From Streptomyces turgidiscabies Car8 (GTDB taxonomy: Bacteria > Actinomycetota > Actinomycetes > Streptomycetales > Streptomycetaceae), in assembly GCF_000331005.1 (NCBI RefSeq), contig NZ_AEJB01000041.1:1-58143 (forward strand): a stretch of DNA of 58,143 nucleotides, written 5' to 3'. The notes under the pieces were generated by a model. The model searched no databases, was not told the origin of the DNA, and saw nothing but the letters and a program-made list of their open reading frames with translations. Below, piece after piece: positions 18,411 to 26,557 of the stretch (its first letter is position 1; every line of letters starts with the position of its first letter). The translations under genes were made by a program, and so were the position numbers.

Positions 18411-19736
18411 TCAGCTCACCCCCAGCCGGGACAGCGTGGTCTCGGCGGTGTCGACCGCGTCCCGCCAGGCCTTGTCGGGTTTCTTGCCGAGCAGTTCCAC
18501 GTTGGTCAGCTCCTGGAAGAAGGGGGTGCTCGCGGTCTCCTCGTACGGGCTGAAGTAGATGACCGGGGCCTTCCGCGCTGCCGGGCCGAACACGTCGATG
18601 GGTTGCTGGCCGCCGAAGAAGGGGTCCGCCCTGTGCATCGCGGGGTCGGCGTAGGCGGCCGGAGTGGTGGGGAAGAGGGACATCTCCTGGTAGCTCCTGA
18701 GCTGGTTCTCCGGGCTGAGCAGCCACTTCAGGAAGGCGAAGGCGCCCTCGGGGTCGCGGCAGTAGCGGGTCATGGTGAGGTAGGAGCCGCCGTAGTTGGC
18801 GGGGCCGTCCGGCATGGCGGTCAGCCGCCATGCACCGGCCGTTTCGGGCGCGGTGTCCTTCAGTCCGTTGATCGCCCACACCGCGGTGGTCATCGTGGTG
18901 ACCCTGCCGCCGCTCATGGCCGCGTTGTAGTCCGGCGTACCGTCCGTGATCCGGGCGCTGAGCCCCTGCCGGAGTATCTCCACGGACAGGTCCCAGGCGT
19001 GTCTGATGTGCGCCTGGCCGCCGATGAAGTGGTTGTCGGCGTCCACGAACTGCTTGGGGCTCTGGAGGAGGGCCTGTTGGAAGACGTTGCCGATGTTGCT
19101 CACCAGGTAGGGCTTGCCGGGTCCCTTCGTACGGAGGGTCCGGCCCGCGGCGATGAACTTCTCCCAGGTGGGGATCGTCTCGGCGACGTCCGCCGGTTCG
19201 TAGGCGAGTCCGGCCGCGCGGAAGATGTCCCTGCGGTAGTAGAGCGCGGTGGGGCCGGCGTCGAGCGGGAAGCCGATCATCCGGCCCGACGGGGTGAAGC
19301 AGCTCTTCCACTTCCAGTCGAGGTACTGGTCGCGGACGGTTTCCGCGCCCACGTCCCGCAGGTCCAGGAACTCGTCCTCGTCGGGGAAGAACGTGGCGAG
19401 GTTGTCGGAGTTCACGGCCGTCAGGTCCGGCACATAGGCGCGGGCGGCGAGGCTGGTGCGCACCTTGGAGTCGATGTCGCCGTCGGGGATCTGGGAGCCC
19501 TTGACCTTCACCCCCGGCGCACCCGGGACGCCTCGCCCGGCAGTGGCGAGCAGTTTGTCGCTCAGCGAGCCCTTCCAGTACCAGAGGCTGAGGTGATCGG
19601 TGCCCGCGGACGCCGACCCGGCGGCCGCTCCGCATCCCGACAGGCCCAGCAGGGCTGCGCCCACGCTGCCGAGGGAGGTGCCGAGCAGGCGTCTGCGGGT
19701 CATCGTCCGGTGGGGGGACGGCGTTCGGTGTTCCAT
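18411..19736 (-). CDS. Sugar-binding lipoprotein of ABC transporter (second importer)
   Basis: This solute-binding protein of 441 residues has a Tat-like lipoprotein signal: TRRRLLGTS followed by a hydrophobic core and the lipobox LSGC, with Cys35 as the acylation site. Tat export suggests folding before export. The start could also be the ATG at 19703, which would still include the twin arginines. It is the first gene of a three-gene operon with both permeases. A perfect palindrome overlies the region just downstream of its promoter. The substrate is unknown; a plant oligosaccharide is likely from the setting. Confidence 0.9.
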   Translation of the reverse strand: MEHRTPSPHRTMTRRRLLGTSLGSVGAALLGLSGCGAAAGSASAGTDHLSLWYWKGSLSDKLLATAGRGVPGAPGVKVKGSQIPDGDIDSKVRTSLAARAYVPDLTAVNSDNLATFFPDEDEFLDLRDVGAETVRDQYLDWKWKSCFTPSGRMIGFPLDAGPTALYYRRDIFRAAGLAYEPADVAETIPTWEKFIAAGRTLRTKGPGKPYLVSNIGNVFQQALLQSPKQFVDADNHFIGGQAHIRHAWDLSVEILRQGLSARITDGTPDYNAAMSGGRVTTMTTAVWAINGLKDTAPETAGAWRLTAMPDGPANYGGSYLTMTRYCRDPEGAFAFLKWLLSPENQLRSYQEMSLFPTTPAAYADPAMHRADPFFGGQQPIDVFGPAARKAPVIYFSPYEETASTPFFQELTNVELLGKKPDKAWRDAVDTAETTLSRLGVS

Positions 19737-19856
19737 CGGCGCGCACTCACTTTCCGGGCACGGCTCGACCGGGGCGTGACGCCGCTCGGGCCCGTTCGAC
19801 GGGTGGAGGGAAGAGGCGAAGACAACGATGTCAAAGAGAGGAGGTGGAGGGCCGTG

Positions 19857-19874
19857 AACGTTCACGTGAACGTT
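19857..19874. promoter_or_regulatory. Perfect 18-bp palindromic operator of the second importer
   Basis: AACGTTCACGTGAACGTT is a perfect palindrome. It is nested with a second perfect 12-bp palindrome, GTGAACGTTCAC (19854-19865), because the segment contains GTGAACGTT twice in direct orientation 12 bp apart. It lies just downstream of the -10 element, as LacI-family repressor sites do. The LacI gene at 20102-21151 is the likely owner. Confidence 0.8.
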
Positions 19875-19881
19875 GCCGTCG

Positions 19882-19911
19882 AGTATCGGGGCGGCCGAAA
19901 ACCAGTGTCAA
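19882..19911 (-). promoter_or_regulatory. Promoter of second importer operon
   Basis: On the minus strand TTGACA (19906-19911), an 18-bp spacer and GATACT (19882-19887) are followed 7 bp later by the palindromic operator. The leader to the ATG at 19736 would be about 130 nt and contains no gene. Confidence 0.6.
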
Positions 19912-20101
19912 GGGACGTACCGAGTCGATGTCCGGAACCCCGACGTCGAAGGGGCACCCCTGTCGGGGGGCGCGGGACCGTATCGATCCATGACTCCGGC
20001 TCCGGGCGCGACCGGCCCCCATCCGGACCGCAGCGAACGAACCGCCTGTCCACCTCGGCGATCTACGTCTGTCCACCGCGGCGATCGATTCGGCGAAGCG
20101 C

Positions 20102-21151
20102 CTACGCCGAGGCGCGCACCACCAGCTGAGGCGCCACCCAGGCGTCCGCGCCGCTCAACGGTTCCTCGCCGGCGCGCAACCGGGCCACCTGCTCGACGGC
20201 CAGCCGCCCCAACTGCCGCTTGTCGAGGTGCAGAGTGGTCAACGCCGGCTCCACCAGCTCGCCCAGCGAGAGACCGTCGAAGCCCATGACCGCCACGTCG
20301 TCGGGCACCGTCAGTCCACGCTGCCGGGCGCAACGCATCGCGCCGACAGCGATCAGGTCGTTGAAGCCGAAGACGGCCGTGATCCCGGGCCGCGCGTCGA
20401 GGAGCCGCGCCATGCCGGCCTCCCCGCCCGCGACGCTGTGCTCGGGGCTGAGCACGATCCAGCTGTCGTCGACGGGCAGTCGGTGGCGTCGGACTTCGGC
20501 GAGAAAGGCCTCGCGGCGGGGGCCGGGGACGCCGAGCCGGTCCCCGTCCAGCATGCCGATCCTGCGGTGTCCCGCCCGTACGAGGTGGGCGATGCCCTGT
20601 TCGAGGCCCGCGGCGGCGTCGATGCCCACGGCCGCGAACCGGGTCTGCTGCGGGCCGCGTTCCAGCAGGACGAGCGGTACGCCGCCGAGGTGCCGGGCGA
20701 GCACGTCGTCCTCGTTCTTGAAGTAGCCGACGACCGCGTCCGCCTGATGGGAGAGCACGTCGAGCGCCTCGCGCTCCCTGCCGTCGTCGGTGCGGGAGTC
20801 CCACACGACCACTTGCCAGCCGCGCTCCTCGGCGGCCTCCAGCACCCCGGCGGCGACCTCGGGGAAGAACGGGTTCATCAGATCCGGGATCACCAGCCCC
20901 GCCGTCACCGCCCCCGCGCCCTTGCGGACGAGGCCCCGCGCGAACCGGCTCGGCCGGTAGTCCAGCAGGCGGGCCGCCTCCAGGACTCGTTCCTTCGTGG
21001 CGGGGTCGATCTCGCCCTTGTCGTTGACAGCCCGGGAGACCGTCTGGCGTGACACTCCGGCCAGTTGGGCGACATCGTTGATCGTCGCCCGGCGGCGGGG
21101 GCCGTCAGGCTGGTCGGTACGCGGCTCCCGCCGCTGGTTGTCGGCCCACAC
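20102..21151 (-). CDS. LacI-family transcriptional regulator (second importer)
   Basis: The DNA-binding region TINDVAQLAGVSRQTVSRAV and hinge PSRFARGLV are followed by a sugar-sensing core that ends with VMGFDGL. The gene is codirectional with, and 365 bp upstream of, the second importer operon, and probably represses it through the palindrome at 19857-19874. The frame is open to 21205, but that extension runs into a 277-bp duplicated segment. A GTG at 21151 lies 7 bp after a possible -10 hexamer (TACAGT, 21159-21164), so translation may start on a leaderless mRNA. With that start the protein has 349 residues; with the upstream start, 367. Confidence 0.88.
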   Translation of the reverse strand: MWADNQRREPRTDQPDGPRRRATINDVAQLAGVSRQTVSRAVNDKGEIDPATKERVLEAARLLDYRPSRFARGLVRKGAGAVTAGLVIPDLMNPFFPEVAAGVLEAAEERGWQVVVWDSRTDDGREREALDVLSHQADAVVGYFKNEDDVLARHLGGVPLVLLERGPQQTRFAAVGIDAAAGLEQGIAHLVRAGHRRIGMLDGDRLGVPGPRREAFLAEVRRHRLPVDDSWIVLSPEHSVAGGEAGMARLLDARPGITAVFGFNDLIAVGAMRCARQRGLTVPDDVAVMGFDGLSLGELVEPALTTLHLDKRQLGRLAVEQVARLRAGEEPLSGADAWVAPQLVVRASA

Positions 21152-21179
21152 GCTGTGCACTGTATCGGGCCGCGGCGAG

Positions 21180-21733
21180 CGCCGACCCGCCTCCGAACCC
21201 CGCACGGCTCACCTCACCGCCGCTGCCGCGGTGACTCACGGGACTCGGCTACAGCGCCGGTCAAGGCACCCGCCGGCCGCGGCCACCGTATGCCGAACCC
21301 GCGCACGGGCGCCCCAGCTCCAACGGTGGTCACATGAAGGCACCAACGGCTCGCACCCGAGGCGCCGGCGGCGAAGACCCCCACAGCGCCCCAGCCACCT
21401 CCGCCCGTCCGGACCAGCCTCGCCCCGCCGACGCCCCGCACCTCAAGCTCGGCCACCGCCGACCCGCCTCCGAACCCCGCACGGCTCACCTCACCGCCGC
21501 TGCCGCGGTGACTCACGGGACTCGGCTACAGCGCCGGTCAAGGCACCCGCCGGCCGCGGCCACCGTATGCCGAACCCGCGCACGGGCGCCCCAGCTCCAA
21601 CGGTGGTCACATGAAGGCACCAACGGCTCGCACCCGAGGCGCCGGCGGCGAAGACCCGCACAGCGCCCCAGCCACCTCCGCCCGTCCGGACGGGCCTCCC
21701 CCGTAGGCGCCCCCGGACGTCCAGCTCGGCCAC
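21180..21733. repeat. Tandem 277-bp duplication between two LacI genes
   Basis: Unit 1 (21180-21456) and unit 2 (21457-21733) are adjacent direct repeats. The first 235 bp of each (21180-21414 and 21457-21691) differ at one position only (C at 21381, G at 21658). The last 42 bp are more diverged but end in the same AGCTCGGCCAC. Near-identity in non-coding DNA suggests a recent duplication. I see no convincing gene inside it. It replaces a normal intergenic region between two codirectional regulator genes. Confidence 0.95.
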
Positions 21734-21770
21734 CGCCCGCTCGGAGCCGAAGCCGGCGACGCGCTCCTTC

Positions 21771-22850
21771 TCAGCGCGGACGCGGCGGCGCCGTGCTCTG
21801 CCGTACGACCAGGCGCGTCGGCACCAGTGTCGTCCCGTGCTCCGTGGCGTCCTGCCGCATCTGCCGCAGCACGCCCTCCACGCACAACCGCCCCACCTCG
21901 GCGAAGTCCTGGTGGACGGTGGTCAGCGGTGGCAGGAAGGAGCCCGCCTCCGGGATGTCGTCGAAGCCGATCACACTGACGTCCTCGGGCACCCTGCGCC
22001 CCCTCTCGTGCAACGCCCGCAGCAGCCCCAGCGCCATCTGGTCGTTGGCCACGAACACCGCCGTGCAGTCGGGCAGACCGGCGATCCGCAGACCGGCGTG
22101 GTAGCCGGACTCCGCCGACCAGTCGCCGCGCACGAGGGGTGGTGCGATCCGGTCGGCCGCGAGGAGTTCGGCGCGCCAGGCGTCGGTGCGGCGCTGCGCC
22201 GCGTACGAGCCCTCGGGGCCCGCCAGATGCCAGACGGTGCGGTGCCCTAGGTCCAGGAGATGCCGTACGGCGGTGCGGGTGCCGCCGGCCTGGTCGGTGT
22301 CGACCACCGTGTAGCGGTCGCCCGCGTCGGAGTCGGCCACGACCACCTGGACGTGCGGCGGCATGGAGAGGGTCGACGCGTCGAGAAGGTGCACTTCGAG
22401 GATGACGATGACGGCGTCGACGGCGAGCTCACCGAGCCGCGAGAAGGCTCCGCGCACCTCGTCCTGCGTCGGCACGGCGACCGGCAGCAGGGTCACCGAG
22501 TACCCCTCCTGCGCCGCCGAGGTGGCGATCGCCTCCAGCGTTCGGACGTTGCCCGTGGTGGACAGGCCGAACGTTATGACGCCGATCGTGCGGAACTCGC
22601 CGCGCTTCAGGGCACGGGCGGCGCTGTTGGGCCGGTAGCCCAGCTCCTTCATGGCCTCCAGGACCTGCCGCCGTGTCTCCTCGTTCACACCCGGGAAGCC
22701 GTTCGACACCCGGGAGACGGTCTGCGAGGAGACTCCGGCGACCCGGGCGACGTCCGCCATGGAGGCGCTCTGTGTACGGCGGGCCGCCCGTTTCCTGGTG
22801 CGTGCGCGTGCCCGCGCCGGCTCCGCCGAGGTGCCGTCAGCTGTGTCCAC
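21771..22850 (-). CDS. LacI-family transcriptional regulator (galactan locus)
   Basis: The protein has 359 residues starting from a GTG at 22850. After a basic, Ala/Arg-rich N-terminal extension of about 30 residues comes the helix-turn-helix MADVARVAGVSSQTVSRVSN, then hinge PNSAARALK and a sugar-binding core with VIGFDDI. It is divergent from the importer that begins at 23063, and two palindromic operators lie between them. Induction by galacto-oligosaccharides is inferred from the GH42 and GH30 genes in the same gene set. An internal ATG at the helix-turn-helix is an alternative start. Confidence 0.9.
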   Translation of the reverse strand: MDTADGTSAEPARARARTRKRAARRTQSASMADVARVAGVSSQTVSRVSNGFPGVNEETRRQVLEAMKELGYRPNSAARALKRGEFRTIGVITFGLSTTGNVRTLEAIATSAAQEGYSVTLLPVAVPTQDEVRGAFSRLGELAVDAVIVILEVHLLDASTLSMPPHVQVVVADSDAGDRYTVVDTDQAGGTRTAVRHLLDLGHRTVWHLAGPEGSYAAQRRTDAWRAELLAADRIAPPLVRGDWSAESGYHAGLRIAGLPDCTAVFVANDQMALGLLRALHERGRRVPEDVSVIGFDDIPEAGSFLPPLTTVHQDFAEVGRLCVEGVLRQMRQDATEHGTTLVPTRLVVRQSTAPPRPR

Positions 22851-22894
22851 CCGTCAACCCTCGCCCTCCGGTCCACAGTTGCGTCCTACGACCC

Positions 22895-22924
22895 TTGACC
22901 AGCGTCGGGGGAGCGGTGTAGACA
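22895..22924 (+). promoter_or_regulatory. Promoter of galactoside importer
   Basis: TTGACC (22895-22900), an 18-bp spacer and TAGACA (22919-22924) form a plausible vegetative promoter. The first operator starts 12 bp after the -10 element. Confidence 0.5.
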
Positions 22925-22936
22925 TGCCGCCATCAG

Positions 22937-22952
22937 ATGTTTACGTAAACAT
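22937..22952. promoter_or_regulatory. LacI operator 1 of galactoside importer
   Basis: ATGTTTACGTAAACAT is a perfect 16-bp palindrome with the central CG typical of LacI-family sites. It sits where the transcription start should be, between the divergent regulator and the permease gene. Confidence 0.85.
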
Positions 22953-22990
22953 AACAGCCGGTGGACCTCTCGTGGGGCTCCACGCAGCGG

Positions 22991-23008
22991 GATGTTTACG
23001 CAAACATC
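22991..23008. promoter_or_regulatory. LacI operator 2 of galactoside importer
   Basis: GATGTTTACGCAAACATC differs from a perfect palindrome at one base pair and shares its half-sites with operator 1. The two centres are 55 bp apart, about five helical turns, so two repressor dimers would lie on the same face of the DNA. Confidence 0.85.
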
Positions 23009-23062
23009 GGGGCGGCGGCGGACCAGCGCCGGTTCCGAGACGGACGAGCGAGGCACGACACA

Positions 23063-23989
23063 ATGACAACCCTAGAACCGCCGGTGGCCGTGAAACGCGC
23101 CCCGGCCCGGCCCGCGGCGAAGAGGGACCGCCGCTCATGGACGGGATGGGGGTTCATAGGCCCGTTCGTGATGGTGTTCGCCCTCGTCTTCCTGGCACCC
23201 ATCGGGTACTCGATCTACCTCAGCCTCTTCAGGGATCAGCTGATCGGCGGCACGAGTTTCGTAGGCCTGGACAACTACCAGCAGGCCCTGCAGGACGACC
23301 AGTTCTGGAACTCCCTGATACGGGTCTCGCTCTTCCTGGTCGTCCAGGTGCCGATCATGCTCGGCATCGCCCTGCTGATCGCTCTGGCCCTGGACAGCGG
23401 ACGCCTCTACGGCAAGGACTTCTTCCGTATCGCGATCTTCCTGCCGTACGCGGTGCCCGCCGTGGTCGCCACCCTGATGTGGGGCTTCATGTACGGCACC
23501 AAGTACGGGCTGGTGGGTGACATCAACAGCGCGTTCGACGTCACCCTGCCGGACCCGCTCTCCACCGACCTGGTGCTGGCGTCGATCGGCAACATCGTCA
23601 CGTGGGAGTTCATCGGCTACAACATGCTGATCTTCTACTCCGCGCTACGGGTCATCCCGCTCTCGCTCTACGAGGCCGCGGAGATCGACGGTGCCGGCCA
23701 GTTCCGCGTCATCACGGCCATCAAGCTCCCCGCCATCCGCGGTGCCCTCGTCATCGCGACGATCTTCTCGATCATCGGCAGCTTCCAGCTCTTCAACGAG
23801 CCGGCCATCCTGCGGCCGGTCGCGCGCAACGCCATCACGACCGACTTCACCCCGAACTTCTACACGTACTCGCTGTCCTTCAACGGCCAGCAGCACAACT
23901 ACTCCGCGGCGGTCGCCATCATCATGGGGCTGATCACCATGGTCATCGCCTATGTCGTGCAGCTCCGCGGCATGCGCAAGGGAGCGTGA
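23063..23989 (+). CDS. Carbohydrate ABC transporter permease, MalF type (galactoside importer)
   Basis: This 308-residue permease has a basic cytoplasmic N-terminus (about 1-28) and six predicted helices. The EAA loop reads EAAEIDGAGQ with IKLPAIRGA after it. The ATG at 23063 is used; the open frame upstream includes operator DNA and is not coding. The gene is followed after 2 bp by its partner permease and then by the binding protein, the reverse of the order in the other two importers. Confidence 0.93.
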   Translation: MTTLEPPVAVKRAPARPAAKRDRRSWTGWGFIGPFVMVFALVFLAPIGYSIYLSLFRDQLIGGTSFVGLDNYQQALQDDQFWNSLIRVSLFLVVQVPIMLGIALLIALALDSGRLYGKDFFRIAIFLPYAVPAVVATLMWGFMYGTKYGLVGDINSAFDVTLPDPLSTDLVLASIGNIVTWEFIGYNMLIFYSALRVIPLSLYEAAEIDGAGQFRVITAIKLPAIRGALVIATIFSIIGSFQLFNEPAILRPVARNAITTDFTPNFYTYSLSFNGQQHNYSAAVAIIMGLITMVIAYVVQLRGMRKGA

Positions 23990-23991
23990 AC

Positions 23992-24945
23992 ATGAGCAGC
24001 TCCGTCACCACCAGCTCCCCGTCCGCATCCGCACCGTCCGGCGACGGTTCCACCACCACCGCGCCCCGGCTGCGCACCCGCCGGCAGAAGCACTCGCCGA
24101 GCCGCCCCAAGCGCAGCATCCTGCTGACCGTGCTCACCGGCCTGATCCTGGTCTACACGGTCGTGCCCCTGATCTGGCTGGTCATCAGCGCCACCAAGAC
24201 CCAGGACGGGCTGGCCAGTTCGTCGGGACTCTGGTTCAGCGACAACTTCGCTCTCTGGAGCAACATCCACGACACGTTCACCTACCACGACGGCATCTTC
24301 GTCCGCTGGCTGCTGAACACCCTGCTCTACGTCGTCCTCGGCGCCGGCGGCGCCACCCTGCTGGCGATCCTCGGCGGCTACGCGCTGGCGAAGTTCACCT
24401 TCCCGGGCAAGCGCGCCGTGTTCGCCGTGGTCATCGGCGCGGTCGCGGTCCCGGGTACGGCCCTGGCGGTGCCCACCTTCCTGATGTTCAGCAAGATGGG
24501 CCTGACCGACACGCCGTGGGCGGTGATCATCCCGTCCCTCGTGTCGCCCTTCGGTCTGTATCTGATGTGGGTCTTCGCGACCGAGGCCATCCCCACCGAA
24601 CTGATGGAGGCGGCCCGCATCGACGGAGCGGGCGAGGTGCGCACCTTCTTCCAGGTAGCCATGCCCCTGCTCGCCCCCGGCACCGTGACCGTTCTGCTGT
24701 TCACCACGGTGGCGACCTGGAACAACTACTTCCTGCCGCTGATCATGATCAAGGATCCGAACTGGTACCCGCTGACCCTGGGTCTGGACTCCTGGAACAA
24801 CCAGGCCCAGACGATCGGCGGGGACGTCATCTTCAACCTGGTGATCACCGGTTCCCTGCTCACCATCATCCCGCTGATCGCCGCGTTCCTGCTGCTCCAG
24901 AAGTACTGGCAGTCCGGCCTCGCCGCCGGAAGTGTCAAGGAGTGA
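23992..24945 (+). CDS. Carbohydrate ABC transporter permease, MalG type (galactoside importer)
   Basis: This 317-residue permease has a Ser/Thr-rich cytoplasmic N-terminal tail of about 38 residues, then six predicted helices. The EAA loop reads MEAARIDGAGE with VAMPLLAPG after it. It starts 2 bp after the preceding stop codon, so translation is probably coupled. The importer likely carries beta-galacto-oligosaccharides, from its operon with a GH42 enzyme. Confidence 0.93.
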   Translation: MSSSVTTSSPSASAPSGDGSTTTAPRLRTRRQKHSPSRPKRSILLTVLTGLILVYTVVPLIWLVISATKTQDGLASSSGLWFSDNFALWSNIHDTFTYHDGIFVRWLLNTLLYVVLGAGGATLLAILGGYALAKFTFPGKRAVFAVVIGAVAVPGTALAVPTFLMFSKMGLTDTPWAVIIPSLVSPFGLYLMWVFATEAIPTELMEAARIDGAGEVRTFFQVAMPLLAPGTVTVLLFTTVATWNNYFLPLIMIKDPNWYPLTLGLDSWNNQAQTIGGDVIFNLVITGSLLTIIPLIAAFLLLQKYWQSGLAAGSVKE

Positions 24946-25047
24946 TCCTCCCTCAGGCCCCACACCCCCCTCGGCTTCACCGCATTTCACCCTCACACGG
25001 CATTCACCCTCACCCTGTCCCACCCACTAAGAAGTGGAAGCATCTCG

Positions 25048-26388
25048 ATGCGTAGAACCACCGGCCGCCTGATGCGCGGCATAACCCTGCTCTCCGTCCT
25101 CGCCCTCGGCGCGACCGCCTGCGGCGGCTCCGACGACGACAGCTCGGACCAGAAGGCCGTCTCCGCCGCGGACATCCAGGCGGCCCTCAAGAAGGGCGGC
25201 TCGGTCACGGTCTGGGCCTGGGAGCCCACGCTGAAGTCGGTCGTGGCCAACTTCGAGAAGAAGTACCCCAAGGTCAAGATCAACCTGGTCGGCGAGCGCT
25301 CGGGCGACAAGCACTACACCGCTCTGTCGAACGCCATCTCGGCCAAGAAGGGCGTCCCGGACGTCGCGCAGGTCGAGTACTTCGCGCTGAGCCAGTACTC
25401 GCTCACCAAGGGCCTGACCGACCTGGCTCCCTACGGTGCCGACAAGCTCAAGGCCAAGTACACGCCCGGCCCGTGGAACGCCGTGAGCGACGACGCCAAG
25501 GTCTACGGCCTGCCGATGGACTCGGGCCCGATGGCGATGTTCTACAACAAGAAGGTCTTCGACAAGTACAAGATCGCCGTCCCGACCACGTGGGACGAGT
25601 ACGTCGACGCGGCCGCCAAGCTGCACAAGGCCGACCCCAAGGTCTACATCGCCAACGACGCCGGCGACGCGGGCTTCACCACCAGCATGCTGTGGCAGGC
25701 CGGTTCGCGCCCCTACAAGGTCGACGGCACCAAGGTGTCGGTCAACTTCGACGACGCGGGCGCCAAGAAGTACACCGCCACCTGGCAGAAGCTGATCGAC
25801 CAGAAGCTCGTCTCGCCGATCAACGGCTGGACCGACGACTGGTACAAGGGCCTGGGCGACGGCACCATCGCCACCCTGACCACCGGCGCGTGGATGCCCG
25901 CCAACTTCGTCAGCGGTGTCCCGAAGGCCGCCGGTGACTGGCGCGCGGCCCCGATGCCGGCCTGGACCAAGGGCGACAAGGCCAGCGCGGAGAACGGCGG
26001 CAGCTCCCTCGCCCTGCCCGAGCTGGGCAAGAACAAGGAGCTCGCCTACGCGTTCGTCGAGTACGCGAACGCCGGTGACGGTGTGCAGACCCGTGTCGAC
26101 GAGGGCGCCTTCCCGGCGACCACCGCTCAGCTCCAGGACCCGGCGTTCCTGAGCAAGAAGTTCGACTACTTCGACGGCCAGGAGGCCAACAAGATCTTCG
26201 CCGACTCGGCCGCCAACGTCGCGAGCGACTGGTCGTACCTGCCCTTCCAGCAGTACGCCAACTCGATCTTCAACGACACCGTCGGCAAGGCCTACGTCTC
26301 CAGCGAGAAGCTCTCCGCCGGTCTGAAGGCCTGGCAGGACGCCTCCGTGAAGTACGGCAAGGAGCAGGGCTTCACCGTCGAGAACTAG
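25048..26388 (+). CDS. Sugar-binding lipoprotein (galactoside importer)
   Basis: This solute-binding protein has 446 residues. Its lipoprotein signal ends in the lipobox TAC, with Cys25 acylated, followed by a short acidic linker. Its codon use is strongly biased to AAG and GAC, as in highly expressed genes. It lies 102 bp after the permeases and ends before a strong hairpin, which would keep its mRNA more abundant than that of the downstream hydrolase. Confidence 0.93.
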   Translation: MRRTTGRLMRGITLLSVLALGATACGGSDDDSSDQKAVSAADIQAALKKGGSVTVWAWEPTLKSVVANFEKKYPKVKINLVGERSGDKHYTALSNAISAKKGVPDVAQVEYFALSQYSLTKGLTDLAPYGADKLKAKYTPGPWNAVSDDAKVYGLPMDSGPMAMFYNKKVFDKYKIAVPTTWDEYVDAAAKLHKADPKVYIANDAGDAGFTTSMLWQAGSRPYKVDGTKVSVNFDDAGAKKYTATWQKLIDQKLVSPINGWTDDWYKGLGDGTIATLTTGAWMPANFVSGVPKAAGDWRAAPMPAWTKGDKASAENGGSSLALPELGKNKELAYAFVEYANAGDGVQTRVDEGAFPATTAQLQDPAFLSKKFDYFDGQEANKIFADSAANVASDWSYLPFQQYANSIFNDTVGKAYVSSEKLSAGLKAWQDASVKYGKEQGFTVEN

Positions 26389-26448
26389 CAGTAGAGCAGC
26401 ACTGGTTGAGCAGTATCGGCGGCGAATCGTCCGCCGAGCGTCAACAGC

Positions 26449-26489
26449 CGAGGAGCGGCCGGAAAAGCATCACCGCCGGCCGCTCCTCG
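26449..26489 (+). terminator. Strong hairpin between binding protein and beta-galactosidase genes
   Basis: A 14-bp perfect stem (26449-26462 with 26476-26489; GAGGAGCGGCCGG and its complement) encloses a 13-nt loop. There is no U-tract, as is common in Streptomyces. It could terminate most transcripts or stabilise the 3' end of the importer mRNA. Confidence 0.75.
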
Positions 26490-26557
26490 TACCCCCCGGC
26501 TTTCCCCCTCCCCCTCCCCCGCGTCGAGCCGCTTCGCAGCGCCCCGGAAGGATCACC

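Noticed and set aside
21334..22104. Long open frame across the 277-bp duplication as a repeat protein gene
   Set aside because: 277 is not a multiple of 3, the translation is Arg/Ala/Pro-rich with no motif, and the frame runs antisense into the LacI gene.
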